From Bolinopsis microptera (taxonomy: Eukaryota; Ctenophora; Tentaculata; Lobata; Bolinopsidae), in assembly GCF_026151205.1 (NCBI RefSeq), contig NC_087081.1, positions 5,451,246 to 5,515,245 on the forward strand: a stretch of 64,000 nucleotides of DNA. The letters are read 5' to 3'. This document shows, piece by piece, positions 34,469 through 45,810 of this stretch. The translations under genes were made by a program, and so were the position numbers. The notes beneath the pieces were generated by a model. That model was not told where the DNA came from, did not search any database, and saw nothing but the letters and a program-made list of their open reading frames with translations. Numbering within the stretch: the first letter of the stretch is position 1; every line of letters begins with the position of its first letter.

Positions 34469-37400
34469 ATACATGTTACATGTTACATGGCGAGATCTCC
34501 ATCCAAAAGGATTAGTCTGCGTCATCTGCGTCATTACTTTGTATTATACAACTTCGGCGGGTAACATTTCTCCATCCCTTTCGGTCTGCAGCTAATCTTC
34601 TCATACAATCAATCGTGAGTCCATTACGATCCAATCTCTGCTCAGCATCCTCAATGAATACATCATTTAAGCTCTTCCTAGGCCTGCCTCTTGATCTCTT
34701 CCCATGCTTGGGTTTCCATTCAAGTAAATAGTTGGGCAACCGATCTTCAGGCATTCTACTGACATGTCCAAACCAACGCAGCCGTTTTGTTGTTATTATG
34801 TCAGCAAGGGCAGTTATTGATGCCCTTCTTAAAACATCCTCATTACTTACTCGATGGAACCACCTCACTCTCAGGATTCTTCTTAAGCAGTACTGATGGA
34901 AAGACTCCAATCTTCTTGTCTGCACTTGAGTCGTGTTCCATATCTCACATCCATAGGTCAGAATGGTAAGAACAGCTGCGATGTAGATTCGCACTTTGTT
35001 GTTAATGCTTATGTTCTTATTCTTCCAAATGTTGTTGAGTTGGTTAAAAGCTCCGGTTGCTTTTCCAATCCTGACACTTATTTCTTTATCAATCTTGCCA
35101 TCTGATGTAATTTTGGCACCCAAATAAGTGAATTGAGTGACCTGCTTTGCAGAGTTTCCATCGACAGTTATATCTATGGTCCTATTCTCTGGGAGTGGGT
35201 GCTGCGATGTATCTTTCCCAATGACCATGATCTCTGTTTTCTTTGCGTTCATCTTTAAACCCCCAAGTCCACAGTATTTCGCAATATTGTCCGTAGTTTC
35301 TTGCAGTCCTTCAACAGTGTCATCCATTCCTGCGATGTCATCAGCATAGTCAAGATCAATGACACATTTTTCCGGTTGTCTGGAACTTTGTCTGTACTGA
35401 AGTGTAAAACCACGGGATATATTCTTAAACTTCTCTGCAAGTTCTAATCCCCAGTTAAGTACAAGATTAAAAATAGGGGGCCCTTGCACATCACCTTGTC
35501 CAGTCCCCGAATCGACATCACACCATCTTGTCAATTTTCCATTGACACGAACTGCACTTTCAGTTGCTCTAAAGAACGCTTTGAAAACAATGATATATTT
35601 TGTCGGAAGACCATAATGTTCTAAAGCTTTCCAAATAAAGTCACGATTGATTGAATCAAAAGCAGCTTTAAAATCAATAAAGTTTATGTACAAAGGGACG
35701 TTGAATTCTATACAATTGTGTATTATACAATGAAGTGAGTACAGCTGATCTATACAAGAACGGTTTCTCCTGAAACCACACTGATTCTCTCTGAGTAATT
35801 TTTCAAGCCCATTACTCAGTCTTTTTAACAACACAATTTGGAATAACTTTGATATAGTTGAGCGTAAAGTTATACCTCTGTTATTGTTGCAATATGTGAG
35901 GTCCCCTTTCTTTGGGATGATGGTGATTATTCCTTTTCTCCAATCATTAGGAATATCCTCACTTTTCCACACAGTTTCAAAAAGATCCTTTAACCAAGGC
36001 AGAAGTCCAGGAGAACCGTACTTTAACTGCTCATTTGAAATTTCATCAATTCCAGCACTCTTGTAGTTCTTCAACTTCTTGATAGCTTCCTCAATTTCAA
36101 ACAAGGACGGTGGTTCATCATCATTACTAAGGTATTCAAAAGAAAGTAACTTTTCATCCTGATCCAATATAGAGAAATCCACCGCATTTGCTGCTGGCGT
36201 CAAGAGTTCTTCAAAATATTCGGCCCAGCGATGTGATTGAGCTTCGGGATCTGATATAAGCGTCCCATTCTTATCCCGCTCTGCCGCAGATCTGTTTACT
36301 CTCTTGTTTGTTAGGGATTTTATTTTCTGCCAAACATCTCTTTGTTGACCCTGCTTGGCAGCATCTTCTAATTCCTCAGCTATTCTAACAGCCCAAGCAT
36401 TATCATCTCTTTTACAGTTCTGCCTAACAAGACCGTTAATCCGCGAGTACTTAGCACGGTTCTCAGCAGTACTGGGTTTCTTTTTAATCTCCCCTCGTTC
36501 TTTTAGGAGATTCTTAGTATCCCTTGAGAGATGTTCTGTTCTCTTTTTCCGGCCCCTTTCACCCAGAACTTCAAATGAAACATCAGTTATTATATCTCTT
36601 AAATTTTGCCACTGTTCTTCTAAAGGAGAGTTTTCATGCTCCTGATCGTTGTTATAGTACTCTTCAGCTATTCTGTTAATATATTCCTGGCTCTTAGATC
36701 TATCACGCAGGTGCTCTAAAGCAGGCTGTCTTACACGCTTCTTTCTTTTCTGAGGACACTTAAGTTTAATAGATACATATCCTCTAACCAGATAGTGAGT
36801 AGTATTTATATCTGCTCCTCTCATGCTCCTGACATCAAGCAAAGAATGGCTCCATCTCGTCGAAATACACATATGGTCAATTTGAGTGACGGTGTTACCA
36901 TTTGGGGATATCCATGTTGTCTTGTGGATATCCTTGTGTTCAAAGAGTGTGCCTCCAATCGTCAGCTGGTGCATAGTACAGAAATCTAGCATCCGTTTTC
37001 CGTTATCATTTGATTCTGTGTGATATGAGTGTTTTCCTATAACACCAGGGTGAGCATCAGTATCCCTTCCAACACGAGCATTAAAATCTCCTAAAACTAT
37101 TTTTATATCATGAGCAGGTAGTCCCGATTGAACATCATTCAATTCCTTGTAGAATGAGTCTTTTAAACTGATTTCTGCATCCTCAGTTGGAGCATACACA
37201 ACTGTAACACTAATGTTGATGTGTTTGCTATGTAAACGGGCAGTCATAACCCGTCCTGATACAGGGGTGTATGATATGAGAGTATTCTTCATCTTTTTGG
37301 AAAGAACAACACCAACTCCTTCTCTCCGTACTCCATCGCTCCTGCCAGAATAAACCAAAACAGCCCCATTGCTCAAAGTCTGAGTTCCTGATCCAGCCAT

Positions 37401-38193
37401 ATGTGTTTCAGTTACCCCAAGGAGCTCTAGTCCATAATCATCAACACCTTTTCCTAATTGATACATCTTACTGGAATTACTGACAAGAGAAGTAACATTC
37501 CATGTACTGATACAGAGAGGATTCTTTACAATATTTACAGGATTAGACATACTTGACTGTCTGTTTACAAATGACAAATCTGATGAAGGAATTCTGTATT
37601 TACAGTGTTTACGTCGGCTCTTACGGGAGTTGCAAACAGACATCAAGCTACTAGGGTCCTTTCGGCTTTGACTAGTCGCCGTCATCACTCCACCTGCGCC
37701 TCCACGTATAATACTATTGAATGACACTGTAGACGTTTCTGTAGCGGTTTGATTTAAGGTTGATGGTTTGCCGGACCTTCGCACCCGATCCAGAGGCAGC
37801 ACCGACATCAAGAAGTTAGCGCTCCGTCCAGACACCAGCAAGCTGGTGGTTAGGTTCGATACGTTAAATTAAAGCATGAAGAGCTTCTGAAGCCCATAGG
37901 GAATCAAAATTAAACCGTAAGTGATCATGTCAGAGACAAGATCACCAAGCAAATGCTCGATTACACAGGGCAACCAAGACTTGGACAAAATGGTGAACCG
38001 TGAGTGACACACAGATGACCCTGCCACAAGACAGCATCACCGAGCACCACCCAGCAATTGCATCCTCTCGCCACCACAGCAACCGACCCCCCAGTGATAT
38101 AGCACTGACAGGCAATTAACGGTTTTATGGTGTTACCACTCCCAGGTGATCTGTGCTAACAGACTCGGACCAGATGCAAGGGGAGCTAAATAC
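34469..38193 (-). mobile_element. Full-length RTE-like LINE retrotransposon
   Basis: A 3.7-kb minus-strand element is flanked by the 10-bp duplication TGTTAAATAC (34459-34468 and 38194-38203). It comprises a 5' region of about 350 bp, one intact ORF (37841-34512), almost no 3' UTR and a short tandem tail of ATGTAAC-type units at 34470-34490. Single-ORF organisation, EN-RT order and a short tandem 3' tail fit the RTE clade. The intact ORF and matching duplication imply recent insertion. Confidence 0.85.
34512..37841 (-). CDS. LINE endonuclease-reverse transcriptase ORF (intact, 1,109 aa)
   Basis: One uninterrupted ORF carries out target-primed reverse transcription of its own RNA. Residues about 109-350 are an apurinic-type endonuclease with the expected catalytic positions (TWN near 114, ETH near 146, YAPTED near 216, LGDFNARVG near 250-258, IDH near 322). 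A linker of about 230 residues follows. The reverse transcriptase spans about 590-900, with QCGFRRNRSC (687), motif A FIDFKAAFDS (721), motif B GQGDVQGPPIF (781) and motif C DYADD (831). The C-terminal part holds TYGCEIWNT and RLRWFGHVSRM, common in these elements. The start is the first Met; the true start could be a later one. The YADD box is complete and no stop or frameshift is seen, so the protein may be functional. Similar ORFs are often annotated as craniofacial development protein 2-like. Confidence 0.93.
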   Translation of the reverse strand: MLVSGRSANFLMSVLPLDRVRRSGKPSTLNQTATETSTVSFNSIIRGGAGGVMTATSQSRKDPSSLMSVCNSRKSRRKHCKYRIPSSDLSFVNRQSSMSNPVNIVKNPLCISTWNVTSLVSNSSKMYQLGKGVDDYGLELLGVTETHMAGSGTQTLSNGAVLVYSGRSDGVRREGVGVVLSKKMKNTLISYTPVSGRVMTARLHSKHINISVTVVYAPTEDAEISLKDSFYKELNDVQSGLPAHDIKIVLGDFNARVGRDTDAHPGVIGKHSYHTESNDNGKRMLDFCTMHQLTIGGTLFEHKDIHKTTWISPNGNTVTQIDHMCISTRWSHSLLDVRSMRGADINTTHYLVRGYVSIKLKCPQKRKKRVRQPALEHLRDRSKSQEYINRIAEEYYNNDQEHENSPLEEQWQNLRDIITDVSFEVLGERGRKKRTEHLSRDTKNLLKERGEIKKKPSTAENRAKYSRINGLVRQNCKRDDNAWAVRIAEELEDAAKQGQQRDVWQKIKSLTNKRVNRSAAERDKNGTLISDPEAQSHRWAEYFEELLTPAANAVDFSILDQDEKLLSFEYLSNDDEPPSLFEIEEAIKKLKNYKSAGIDEISNEQLKYGSPGLLPWLKDLFETVWKSEDIPNDWRKGIITIIPKKGDLTYCNNNRGITLRSTISKLFQIVLLKRLSNGLEKLLRENQCGFRRNRSCIDQLYSLHCIIHNCIEFNVPLYINFIDFKAAFDSINRDFIWKALEHYGLPTKYIIVFKAFFRATESAVRVNGKLTRWCDVDSGTGQGDVQGPPIFNLVLNWGLELAEKFKNISRGFTLQYRQSSRQPEKCVIDLDYADDIAGMDDTVEGLQETTDNIAKYCGLGGLKMNAKKTEIMVIGKDTSQHPLPENRTIDITVDGNSAKQVTQFTYLGAKITSDGKIDKEISVRIGKATGAFNQLNNIWKNKNISINNKVRIYIAAVLTILTYGCEIWNTTQVQTRRLESFHQYCLRRILRVRWFHRVSNEDVLRRASITALADIITTKRLRWFGHVSRMPEDRLPNYLLEWKPKHGKRSRGRPRKSLNDVFIEDAEQRLDRNGLTIDCMRRLAADRKGWRNVTRRSCIIQSNDADDAD

Positions 38194-38203
38194 TGTTAAA
38201 TAC

Positions 38204-38992
38204 TGAAAGCAATATTGTAAGGTATAAAAGGTAAGTACCAAATTAAGAAATTTGTAAAGCCCTTCAATAGCCCGGCTACCCTTCAACGAGGCCTAGTGCC
38301 TACAGATTCCCAAACGGGTAATACTGCACAACTGTGTACAATATTTCAGATTGCTTTATCACAAGATGTTTACTTGTGTTTCACAATACAGCACCACAAT
38401 GCGTTCAATCAGTGATGTTCCAAATTCCAACTCAATAGAGCATACTGCAATGGGAAAATAGTTTTTATAATTAATCTATTAGCAGATAACGCCTTCATAT
38501 CATGCCACCTTCTATCTTCACGTCACTGGTATAGTATAATTAATAGCATTCAATACACACATATACTCCTATATTCACTCTTTTGTTGGCTGTATTCGAT
38601 ATATTACTTTACAAAGCCACTATATAGTAACACTATATAATAACACCAAACATCTGTATATTGTTTTGTACACGTTTATTTGTCGATTAAGACTCATCTC
38701 TCTATTATTTATTTTGCCTCTTTTATTGTAACCATGTGATGCCCATGTACTCATGTAATACCGCTCAAATAACATTATCAGCTAATGTTTTAGAGTTGTT
38801 AGAGAAGCCAGGTTCTTTACTCAACTTTAAGTTTTATAAATTAATTCTTCTGACATAAGGTTTCGCTTTATAGCTTTATTACTTTTTGTTTGTTTGGGGA
38901 GTTCACCAGAAGTAAACTTGGCACTAACTGAATTTTGTTTAGATCAATCATAGAAAAATATAGAAACGTACAAAACTACAAAAGAAACAAAT
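38204..38992. other. Upstream region of the 74-codon gene
   Basis: AT-rich, no coding. It contains TATATAG-like stretches near 38620-38640 and no strong promoter signature. The LINE inserted at its left edge. Confidence 0.35.
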
Positions 38993-39884
38993 ATGACGTA
39001 CGAAAATGGTGAGTCAGCCCTGGCATCCTTTTGTTCGGTAGGAACTAGGAAGTAGGAAGGCTTTTATTGGAGTATGATGATAGTAAGTATTTTATTAATT
39101 TTACTTACTTACTTACTTACATACTTACGGTCTCTCGCACATATTCTAAATGTTTTATCTTCCAACTTACAGTTAAGTTATAAATCTAAAAGATAATATT
39201 GATTTTTTCTAGAAAATAGATATGAAGATTCGTTACATACCGTATCACAATCAATGTTTCTTAACCCTTTCAGTAGCTGATTGAGATTCAGTGATAGTTT
39301 TGCAATTTCACAGTTTAGCTGCAATCCCACGAATATTATAGGAGTTGTTTGAGATGATAATTATAAACCTTCAGTAGCAATATGGTGGTGCGAATATCTG
39401 GAGTAAAGTTTCACAGGAGAACACACTCTATTACATTGTTGCAAAAGCCTATTTGTAACCCAACAGATTACAGCAAAAGTTACGGTACTTTCATGTCACT
39501 GGCTGTCATAGACGAAACAGGTAGATTAATTAAATAATCAATGAATAAATAAAGTTATATTAATGATACGAGTTCATGGTTGGGCATGATGAATACAAGC
39601 ACTCAAACAGAAGCTTTTATAATACATACGTTAATACTCACCACACATGAATTAACACAGTTACAGTACTATAGTTACCATAGTGCCACTACTAGTTACC
39701 CCTATTAAGCTTTAATAACCCATATTCAGGCCAAGTACGGGCGATGACGGAGAACGAGGTGAAAGCACAAGCAGAGAAACTGAAAGAGTTAACACACAAA
39801 ATACAAACATATTTGGAGTCAGCCAGGAGGGCGGTGATGTCTCAATGGCCCAGGATAGATAGGAATGTCACGGAGATAAAGTGA
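38993..39884 (+). CDS. Small three-exon gene, 74-residue helical protein of unknown function
   Basis: Exons 38993-39008, 39467-39520 and 39730-39884 are joined by two phase-1 GT-AG introns with good sites (GTGAGT, GTAGAT; CCCAACAG, ATATTCAG). The total is 225 nt including the stop. The product starts MTYENDYSKSYGTFMSLAVI. Its second half is strongly charged and helical (ENEVKAQAEKLKELTHKIQT) and it ends RNVTEIK. There is no signal peptide or membrane segment, so it is probably a cytosolic or nuclear subunit of some complex. I do not recognise the family. An AATAAA about 270 nt after the stop (near 40155) is a plausible polyadenylation signal. Support rests on phase agreement of three exons and non-random composition in AT-rich surroundings. 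Alternative: terminal exons of a larger gene, if the short first exon is wrong. Confidence 0.65.
39103..39130. repeat. TTAC microsatellite
   Basis: About seven TTAC units (one CATAC variant), within intron 1 of the 74-codon gene. Confidence 0.85.
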
Positions 39885-40159
39885 ACACGGGTACTAGAAG
39901 TTAACTCCATCGGATTGCAAACTCAGAGCTGTTTCTACACTTTCAGTACTATAAGTTATGGGACCTGAAACTGAACTGATTGTGATGGTAAAGAAGAACT
40001 GAGAAGTATTTTAGTACCTACAGTACGGCGTACGCGTTGTGCAATACAAATATAAATGCTCCTTCACTTTCTAACGTACAACGGGTTACCAGTAACCACT
40101 GAAAAGATCTTTCGTCGTTTAGAGGAACTAACCAGAGAAAAGAAATATAATCAAAAATA

Positions 40160-40930
40160 AAATCAGTTTAACATCTTGGATTAATAACATTCCTCACCTC
40201 ATGGTTGATAAAATTTCGTGTTTTTACAAAGGTTCTGGTTTTCAGAGTAAATGCTATTTCCATATTGCGATTTTTATAGAAATCTGATACAAATTACGGA
40301 ACAGAACCACAAAATGCTACTTCTGTGCATCCCTAGATTATTTATGAATCTAGATTTCAGATTTGAAGGAGGACTAAAGATTTTCTCGGGACGTTTTAGA
40401 GATCTAAACGTTTACAGTAAGTGTATCAAAATTCATACATTTTGACATTCGTAGTTGAGTTTGACACGCTGAACGTTATGACAATATTGATCTCTCAATA
40501 ACATCAACTTTTTTTACGATAACGGTAATCAGTAATATTATTAAGTTTTGCCGCACTCAAGGGAAAGGCACTTTTGCTGCACTTTTGTTTATCAAAGGGA
40601 CCAGAAAAGTTTGCGGATTAAGAATTTGTTTAAGCAAATTTAAAAGTTTTTTTATTGATTTTCAATTTTGATACGAGTAATGAAATGGTATCAATTTAAA
40701 CAATTTAGAAATAAAACATTTATTTTGTCTCAATTTGTTAACATTTAGTTTCCACAAAACCTTATGTAGTTGAATTTACCCAACATAAAAAATCAAAAAG
40801 ACAGCGACTCTAACTGACCCTCAATATTATCCACATAATGTATTAGCCCAATGTTGGATTAAGTTATTGATGAAGAATTGAAGAATTCAGTTATGTGACC
40901 ATGCAACAAATTTTGGCTCAGTCTCGTAAA
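40160..40930. other. Intergenic, nothing recognised
   Basis: AT-rich sequence between the 74-codon gene and the SINE, with no supported feature. Confidence 0.45.
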
Positions 40931-40939
40931 ATACAAAAA

Positions 40940-41315
40940 GTGGCTTAGTGGCTTAGTTGGTTAATCTGCTTGTCTAGTGTCTACTGGCCCTGACGATGCG
41001 AGTTCGAATCCCAGTTGGGCCAAGATTTCAAAATAGATGGGCAGCCGTCGCTCACCAAACCATGGTGTAGCTACCATAGTAGCTCTCATTAGAGCTGCGA
41101 AAATAACACGAGTGCATATGCCTGGGGTTGCGTCTCGACTATGCTGCAGGGAAATCTGTACCGAAATAACACGAGTGCATATGCCTGGGGTTGCGTCTCG
41201 ACTATGCTGCAGGGAAATCTGTACCGAAATGACCGTGGCCGCACCGCAAAAGAAAAGGAGATCGGCCCCTCGATCCTAGCTTGCTAGGTTCGCCATTGTT
41301 GTTGTTGTTGTTGTG
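40940..41315 (+). mobile_element. tRNA-derived SINE with (TTG)n tail
   Basis: The head has a perfect pol III A box TGGCTTAGTTGG (about 40949-40960) and a B box GAGTTCGAATCCC (about 40999-41011) at tRNA spacing. The T stem does not pair properly, so it is a tRNA-derived promoter, not a functional tRNA. The body includes a tandem duplication of about 63 bp (41098-41160 and 41162-41225) and ends in TTCGCCATTGTTGTTGTTGT. Imperfect flanking repeats (AGTCTCGTAAAAT and AGTCTCTCTGAAAAT) may be the target duplication. The 80-codon ORF across it is a by-product of the duplication. Confidence 0.82.
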
Positions 41316-42047
41316 TATAGTCTCTCTGAAAATGTGTCCTAATCGGTGTTTACCTCGCACCTAGCAGCAGCTATGGGGAACTTTGCAAGGTAGCCCCATC
41401 CAATCCCATTCTCCCAACGGCAATAGCAAGGACCGCCTTGTCTAATTTGGTGATTTAGTTGGCACCCATGGGCATATGTCGTGTCGTCGAGTAGGATTTT
41501 GATATTCTGATAGTCTTATGAGTATGACACTCCTGCTGCTAACTGCTGCTCACTGCCGTCATGGTTTAGGAGATCGAGGGTGGCGTTGATTAAAATAACA
41601 CCGACAGCGGCGGCGTGGAATCAATGTCAACTAAATTTTGGTTTATCGTGCAGCTTTATAAATATAATTTTATCGACAGTGCTAGTGTAATAATAATTAA
41701 TATGAAACACTTTAAATTTGCTATTCAGTAATGAGTAAGCTGTGTTAAAAAACAAAATTGATTTAGTACAATTATTTTCAAAGTTTAAAATTTTGCCAGA
41801 CCCTGAGACCCATTTATATTTTTGTCGGACATTATGTGGACAAAATTGATTTTGAACGGACAATATTTGAATGAACGCTTTAATTTCGAAGTCATTGAAA
41901 ACCATCATAATCCAAATTTTTTCATTTATTTGGCGTTTTTAAATTTAAGCAGATAATTTTAAAATCAATTTTCATACAGTTAGCAAGAAAAGCAATAAAC
42001 ATTGTAATAGATTAAAAAGAACTACCCGGAGACAGCTGTTATACTCG
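41316..42047. other. Intergenic, nothing recognised
   Basis: No exon supported. The first 270 bp are GC-richer and may belong to a retroelement flank. Confidence 0.4.
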
Positions 42048-42177
42048 TTGACGGATGTTACTCGTCTAAATTTCTTTGAAGTATATAGTATAGCGCGCGC
42101 CGCTTTCTTCTCGAAATGGCCCGATGGCACGAGCTACGAAGTAGCGCGCGCCGGGCAAAATCATTAACAATGGTCAA
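42048..42177. mobile_element. Hairpin element HP-C copy 1
   Basis: It begins TTGACGGATGTTACTCGTC and ends ATTAACAATGGTCAA, matching the 42458-42600 copy in inverted orientation. It includes the palindrome CTACGAAGTAG and GCGCGCGCC. The left flank TATACTCG (42040-42047) recurs at 42215-42222, beyond a tandemly repeated GGTCAATTGACAGTTATATA. The original target duplication was therefore probably TATACTCG, with later tandem growth at the right end. Confidence 0.75.
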
Positions 42178-42457
42178 TTGACAGTTATATATACTTGGTC
42201 AATTGACAGTTATATATACTCGGCAATAACGATTCAATAAACATCGTCAATCGTCATCAGCTAATTCATGGACACTAACTACCGCCCTTATCCCGATTCC
42301 CGAAATACTAAGTATACTTATAGTCATAGAAACGTCTTCTGCCCCAAGGTTTGGTAGGCTTGCTGACTATAAATTGGGCAGTTTTGCGAAATTGTAGTGC
42401 AGACCACGTCATTTCTTGGCGCTTTCACGATATCTAAACCCACATATCTCCACAGTC

Positions 42458-42600
42458 TTGACCATTGTTAATGGTCTGACCCGGCGCGCGCTACTTCGTA
42501 GCACTTGCCATCGGGCATTTCGAGAAGAAATAAGCGGGCATTTCGAGAAGAAAGCGGCGCGTGCTACTTCGAAGAAATTTAGACGAGTAACATCCGTCAA
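42458..42600. mobile_element. Hairpin element HP-C copy 2 (143 bp)
   Basis: Flanked by the perfect 9-bp duplication TCCACAGTC (42449-42457 and 42601-42609). In this orientation it starts with TTG and the hairpin ACCATT-GTT-AATGGT, then CTGACCCGGCGCGCGC, the palindrome CTACTTCGTAG and a duplicated GGGCATTTCGAGAAGAAA, and ends GACGAGTAACATCCGTCAA. No gene; the ORFs across it on both strands are incidental. Confidence 0.88.
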
Positions 42601-42609
42601 TCCACAGTC

Positions 42610-43560
42610 CACCTTTGATTGGAGAAAGGAGATCAACTTGGGTATCAAAATGGTTAGAATCATCACATTTAGGGGAGTAGAACATGGTTTCAAAGTCCTC
42701 ACACTTAAGGTTGATAAGTTATGTGACCACGCGCCGCCCTCTTTCGCGAATTCGGTCTCGCGCGCGAGTACAATAACAATTATAATCACACTTATTTCAG
42801 TATATCTCAGCTTCTGATTGGAGCTAAGCGCTCATCTTGGGCATTAAAATGAGTTATTATATTATGCCAGCTGACCCCAATTTTACGCTGTCGCGAGTTG
42901 CAATTATTGACACTAGCTTAATACTTTAATTAAGCGCTCATGATCCTGGGAATTAAAATGGTCAGAATCATCATATTGAGTGGGGTAAAACATGGTTTTA
43001 AAGTCTACAGACTTGGTGTATCAACATTTTTCCCAAACTGGCTGAACTAATTGCCGAGCTGAACATTCTTGATAAAAGGTATGTTACTCTCATTATTGTG
43101 ATTGACGCTTACGTTCGGCAACTTAAGTTGAACCATAATTAGAGAGTTATACTTATAGCATTTATATTGATTGATCACGTTAAATTTAATGTTTTTTATG
43201 GCATATTTAATCTTTCTTAAATCAAGCCCTAATCTTTCCCTTTCAGTATGATCCTATTAAAATTAAACTGGAGTATATAGATTCTCCACAATCAAAAATG
43301 TCAACGAGTTTTGTGTTTGTTAAGGCGTGACGTGTTTGTTGTTAGATGTGACGTGTTAGTTTCTCTATAACAATCTTTGATTTTCTGCATGTGCAGCTCA
43401 GCAGTGCAGTGCAATTATATTTGCACGCATGATTAAAAGATTGAACAGTGTTTAACTTTAATAACTGTAATTAATTCAACAACAGGACTTCTTATAGGCG
43501 TGTTGCCATGGCAACAGGAAAACAGTAGTTTGCGCTGTGCACTAATTCTGAACATAATAA
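42610..43560. other. Intergenic, nothing recognised
   Basis: It contains two imperfect copies of a block with ATCATATTGAGTGGGGTAAA-like sequence (about 42652-42715 and 42955-43015), so a diverged repeat is present. No exon is seen. Confidence 0.4.
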
Positions 43561-43565
43561 GACGT

Positions 43566-43766
43566 TTAATAAAATTCTAACTGGCTGTCTTGTTTTAATT
43601 TTAATTTAGCCCGGTTTAAATTTTTTAAATGACATGGTTTTATGATACCATCTGATGGGGCAATGCCAATTAATTCTTGTTGCTGAATTTGGTTTTTTTT
43701 TAATGTCTGTTCTTCTACAATTTGTTTTAAATAGTTATAACTGCCATCAATTATCATTAAATCATC
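43566..43766 (-). CDS. Candidate terminal exon, unknown protein
   Basis: A minus-strand stretch of 66 codons plus stop follows a good acceptor (GATTATTTTTCAG, ending at 43767). It is open throughout and has a protein-like Lys/Gln/Leu-rich composition (NYLKQIVEEQTLKKNQ, then IGIAPSDGII). No family is recognised and no upstream exon could be joined. It could be a decayed transposon ORF. Confidence 0.35.
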   Translation of the reverse strand, partial: DDLMIIDGSYNYLKQIVEEQTLKKNQIQQQELIGIAPSDGIIKPCHLKNLNRAKLKLKQDSQLEFY

Positions 43767-43829
43767 CTGAAAAATAATCAAATCCATTCCAAAATTAAAG
43801 TATTGCAGAGAAAGTTTGTACATTATTGA

Positions 43830-45050
43830 TTTGTGTCATGCTGAATATCAGCACGTTATGCAATTGTCTTATTGTCTAGAATAAGTGCAGTAAATCCTTT
43901 GTTTCCATATAAACCAGTAAAGGCATATTAAAACGCATTATTCGTGTAATATAGTGACAAATCCTGAGCTTCTGTTAGATTTCACAGAACAATGACTCAC
44001 TCCGTACAACAGTTTATTTTTTCTGTAAAGCAATTGATTGAGAAGAGTGAGTTGCTCAAGTTGCATGCAGCGCGCGGCTCACGTGGTAAGCACGTGGGCT
44101 CACCTGACGTGCATGTGCACTATAAGAACTAGTTGCTAACGAACTATGTACACTTTGACTTACTATTTAAAATCCCGCAGACTTGCAAAGACGTGATTTT
44201 GTGGACATTCCTGGTTCTTGCAGCGTTGGACATTTTAATTTTAGATTTTTATAATTAACTAGACTTTAGTTATATATCTTGATTTAATGATTTAATGATT
44301 TACATGACTTCGTGTCATTGAAAAACTCTAATTTTAGATTTTACTCAAAATGATCTTATTTCTCGCAGTTCATTAAGAATTATTTGACGCATTTATTATT
44401 ATCAATTAATTAATGAACTTAAAAATACAAACATGATGCCGAGGATACATAAAGACAACACTTTCCGTTAAAACTTGATCAGTTTTTTGTCACTTCGACG
44501 TCTGCAGACAAAGTGAGAACGTAAGAACTGAAACATTAATAGAAATCGTTACTTCTATAATAATAACCTGAGTCAAACGCCGTACATATAGAGTTAAAAG
44601 TGAAGGATAAATTAGAATAATCATACTATTACTAAATTGACACGTACGACACATCAAAAATTTAATTGGGATTATATTTTAGTTAACGTTTAAGAACTTT
44701 ATTCAATTGTTTTAGGTGAATTATGTTTCATAAATAATATTTCCTCCTTAAAATTTAAGGACCATGACGTGAATTGATAGAATTGCCCATTTACCTCCTT
44801 AAATTATCCGATTCCTTTAAACATGACCTTCACACAGTTTTACTGGACAGACAGTCCTATAAACCGAATACACTCGGACAATATAAATTATACCGGTTTA
44901 AATCCTAATGATCACGATGCTTTATACACTCCGCAAAGTTATGCTGTCCCAGATTTCAAGCTATTCGTGGCCTTATTATATTATCCATTTAAATCCAGTA
45001 AAGTCAAAACTGTTGCTGCCTCACCGAACCTAATCAACAACCATTTGTCC
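43830..45050. other. Intergenic with a CACGTG pair
   Basis: Two CACGTG sites at about 44079 and 44091, otherwise AT-rich without supported features. Confidence 0.4.
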
Positions 45051-45802
45051 TAGGGTTTGGAACATATATTATCGGCGATAATTTGTGTAAAAATTCAACC
45101 GATAAACCGATAAACCAATCCTATTGAGGCACCCCATCGCGGGTTTACTAGTACTACTACTAATAATATCAAACATTTTTCTTCAAAAATTATTTCCAAA
45201 AGGTTTGAAATTCCGTAAAATCATCGGTCAAATTTAGACTTTAGCGTTATTGGGCCTCTACAGCTAACTAGCTAATTCTCACCACCCACTTTCACTCTTG
45301 ATATAGTAAACTGTTAGCATGGATATTTATCAACCGAATTTGCTACCTAAATCAATGTCATCCTCTCATTGTAAAATTAAAATATGTAAAGTTATTCACA
45401 TTTCATTGATGATCAATCTTTTAACAGCATATGTTTCCCAATGACCCATTCCAATAGAGTAAAATTGTATTTCGCCAATAAGACATCTATAAAGTAAAGT
45501 TACTTGTTTTACTTGAACATCTGTAAATTGTAATTTTCACGCAATTGAAGTGATATTATCTGATTGCTTTCTAAATAAATATACAATGCCGTTGTGGAAT
45601 TGCAAATTAATACATGTTTAGAATTCTTGTAACAGTAACTCAGGACTTCGGTAATCCTCATTCACAAAGGTGACAAATGTGTAATTGATTATGTCAGTCA
45701 TAAAAATCAACAGAAACTTAGCTCATTGTTATGACAAAATTTTATCGCCGAAAATTATCGGTATCGCCGATAAAAATTATTGGACCGATAATGCAAACCC
45801 TA
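45051..45802. mobile_element. hAT-like non-autonomous element (752 bp)
   Basis: The termini TAGGGTTTG and CAAACCCTA are inverted, with subterminal TTATCGG and CCGATAA motifs. The flanks ATTTGTCC (45043-45050) and ATTTTTCC (45803-45810) match 7 of 8, as expected for an aged 8-bp hAT duplication. No transposase ORF. Confidence 0.75.
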
Positions 45803-45810
45803 ATTTTTCC

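Noticed and set aside
40940-41022. Functional tRNA gene
   Set aside because: A and B boxes are good but the T stem and acceptor stem do not pair; the downstream body and TTG tail show it is a SINE head.
42048-42600. One larger transposon bounded by the two HP-C copies as terminal inverted repeats
   Set aside because: The right copy has its own perfect 9-bp duplication on both sides, so the two are independent insertions in opposite orientation.
42409-42817. 126- and 133-codon ORFs on opposite strands
   Set aside because: They read through the HP-C element and its flanks; they overlap each other and have no domain.
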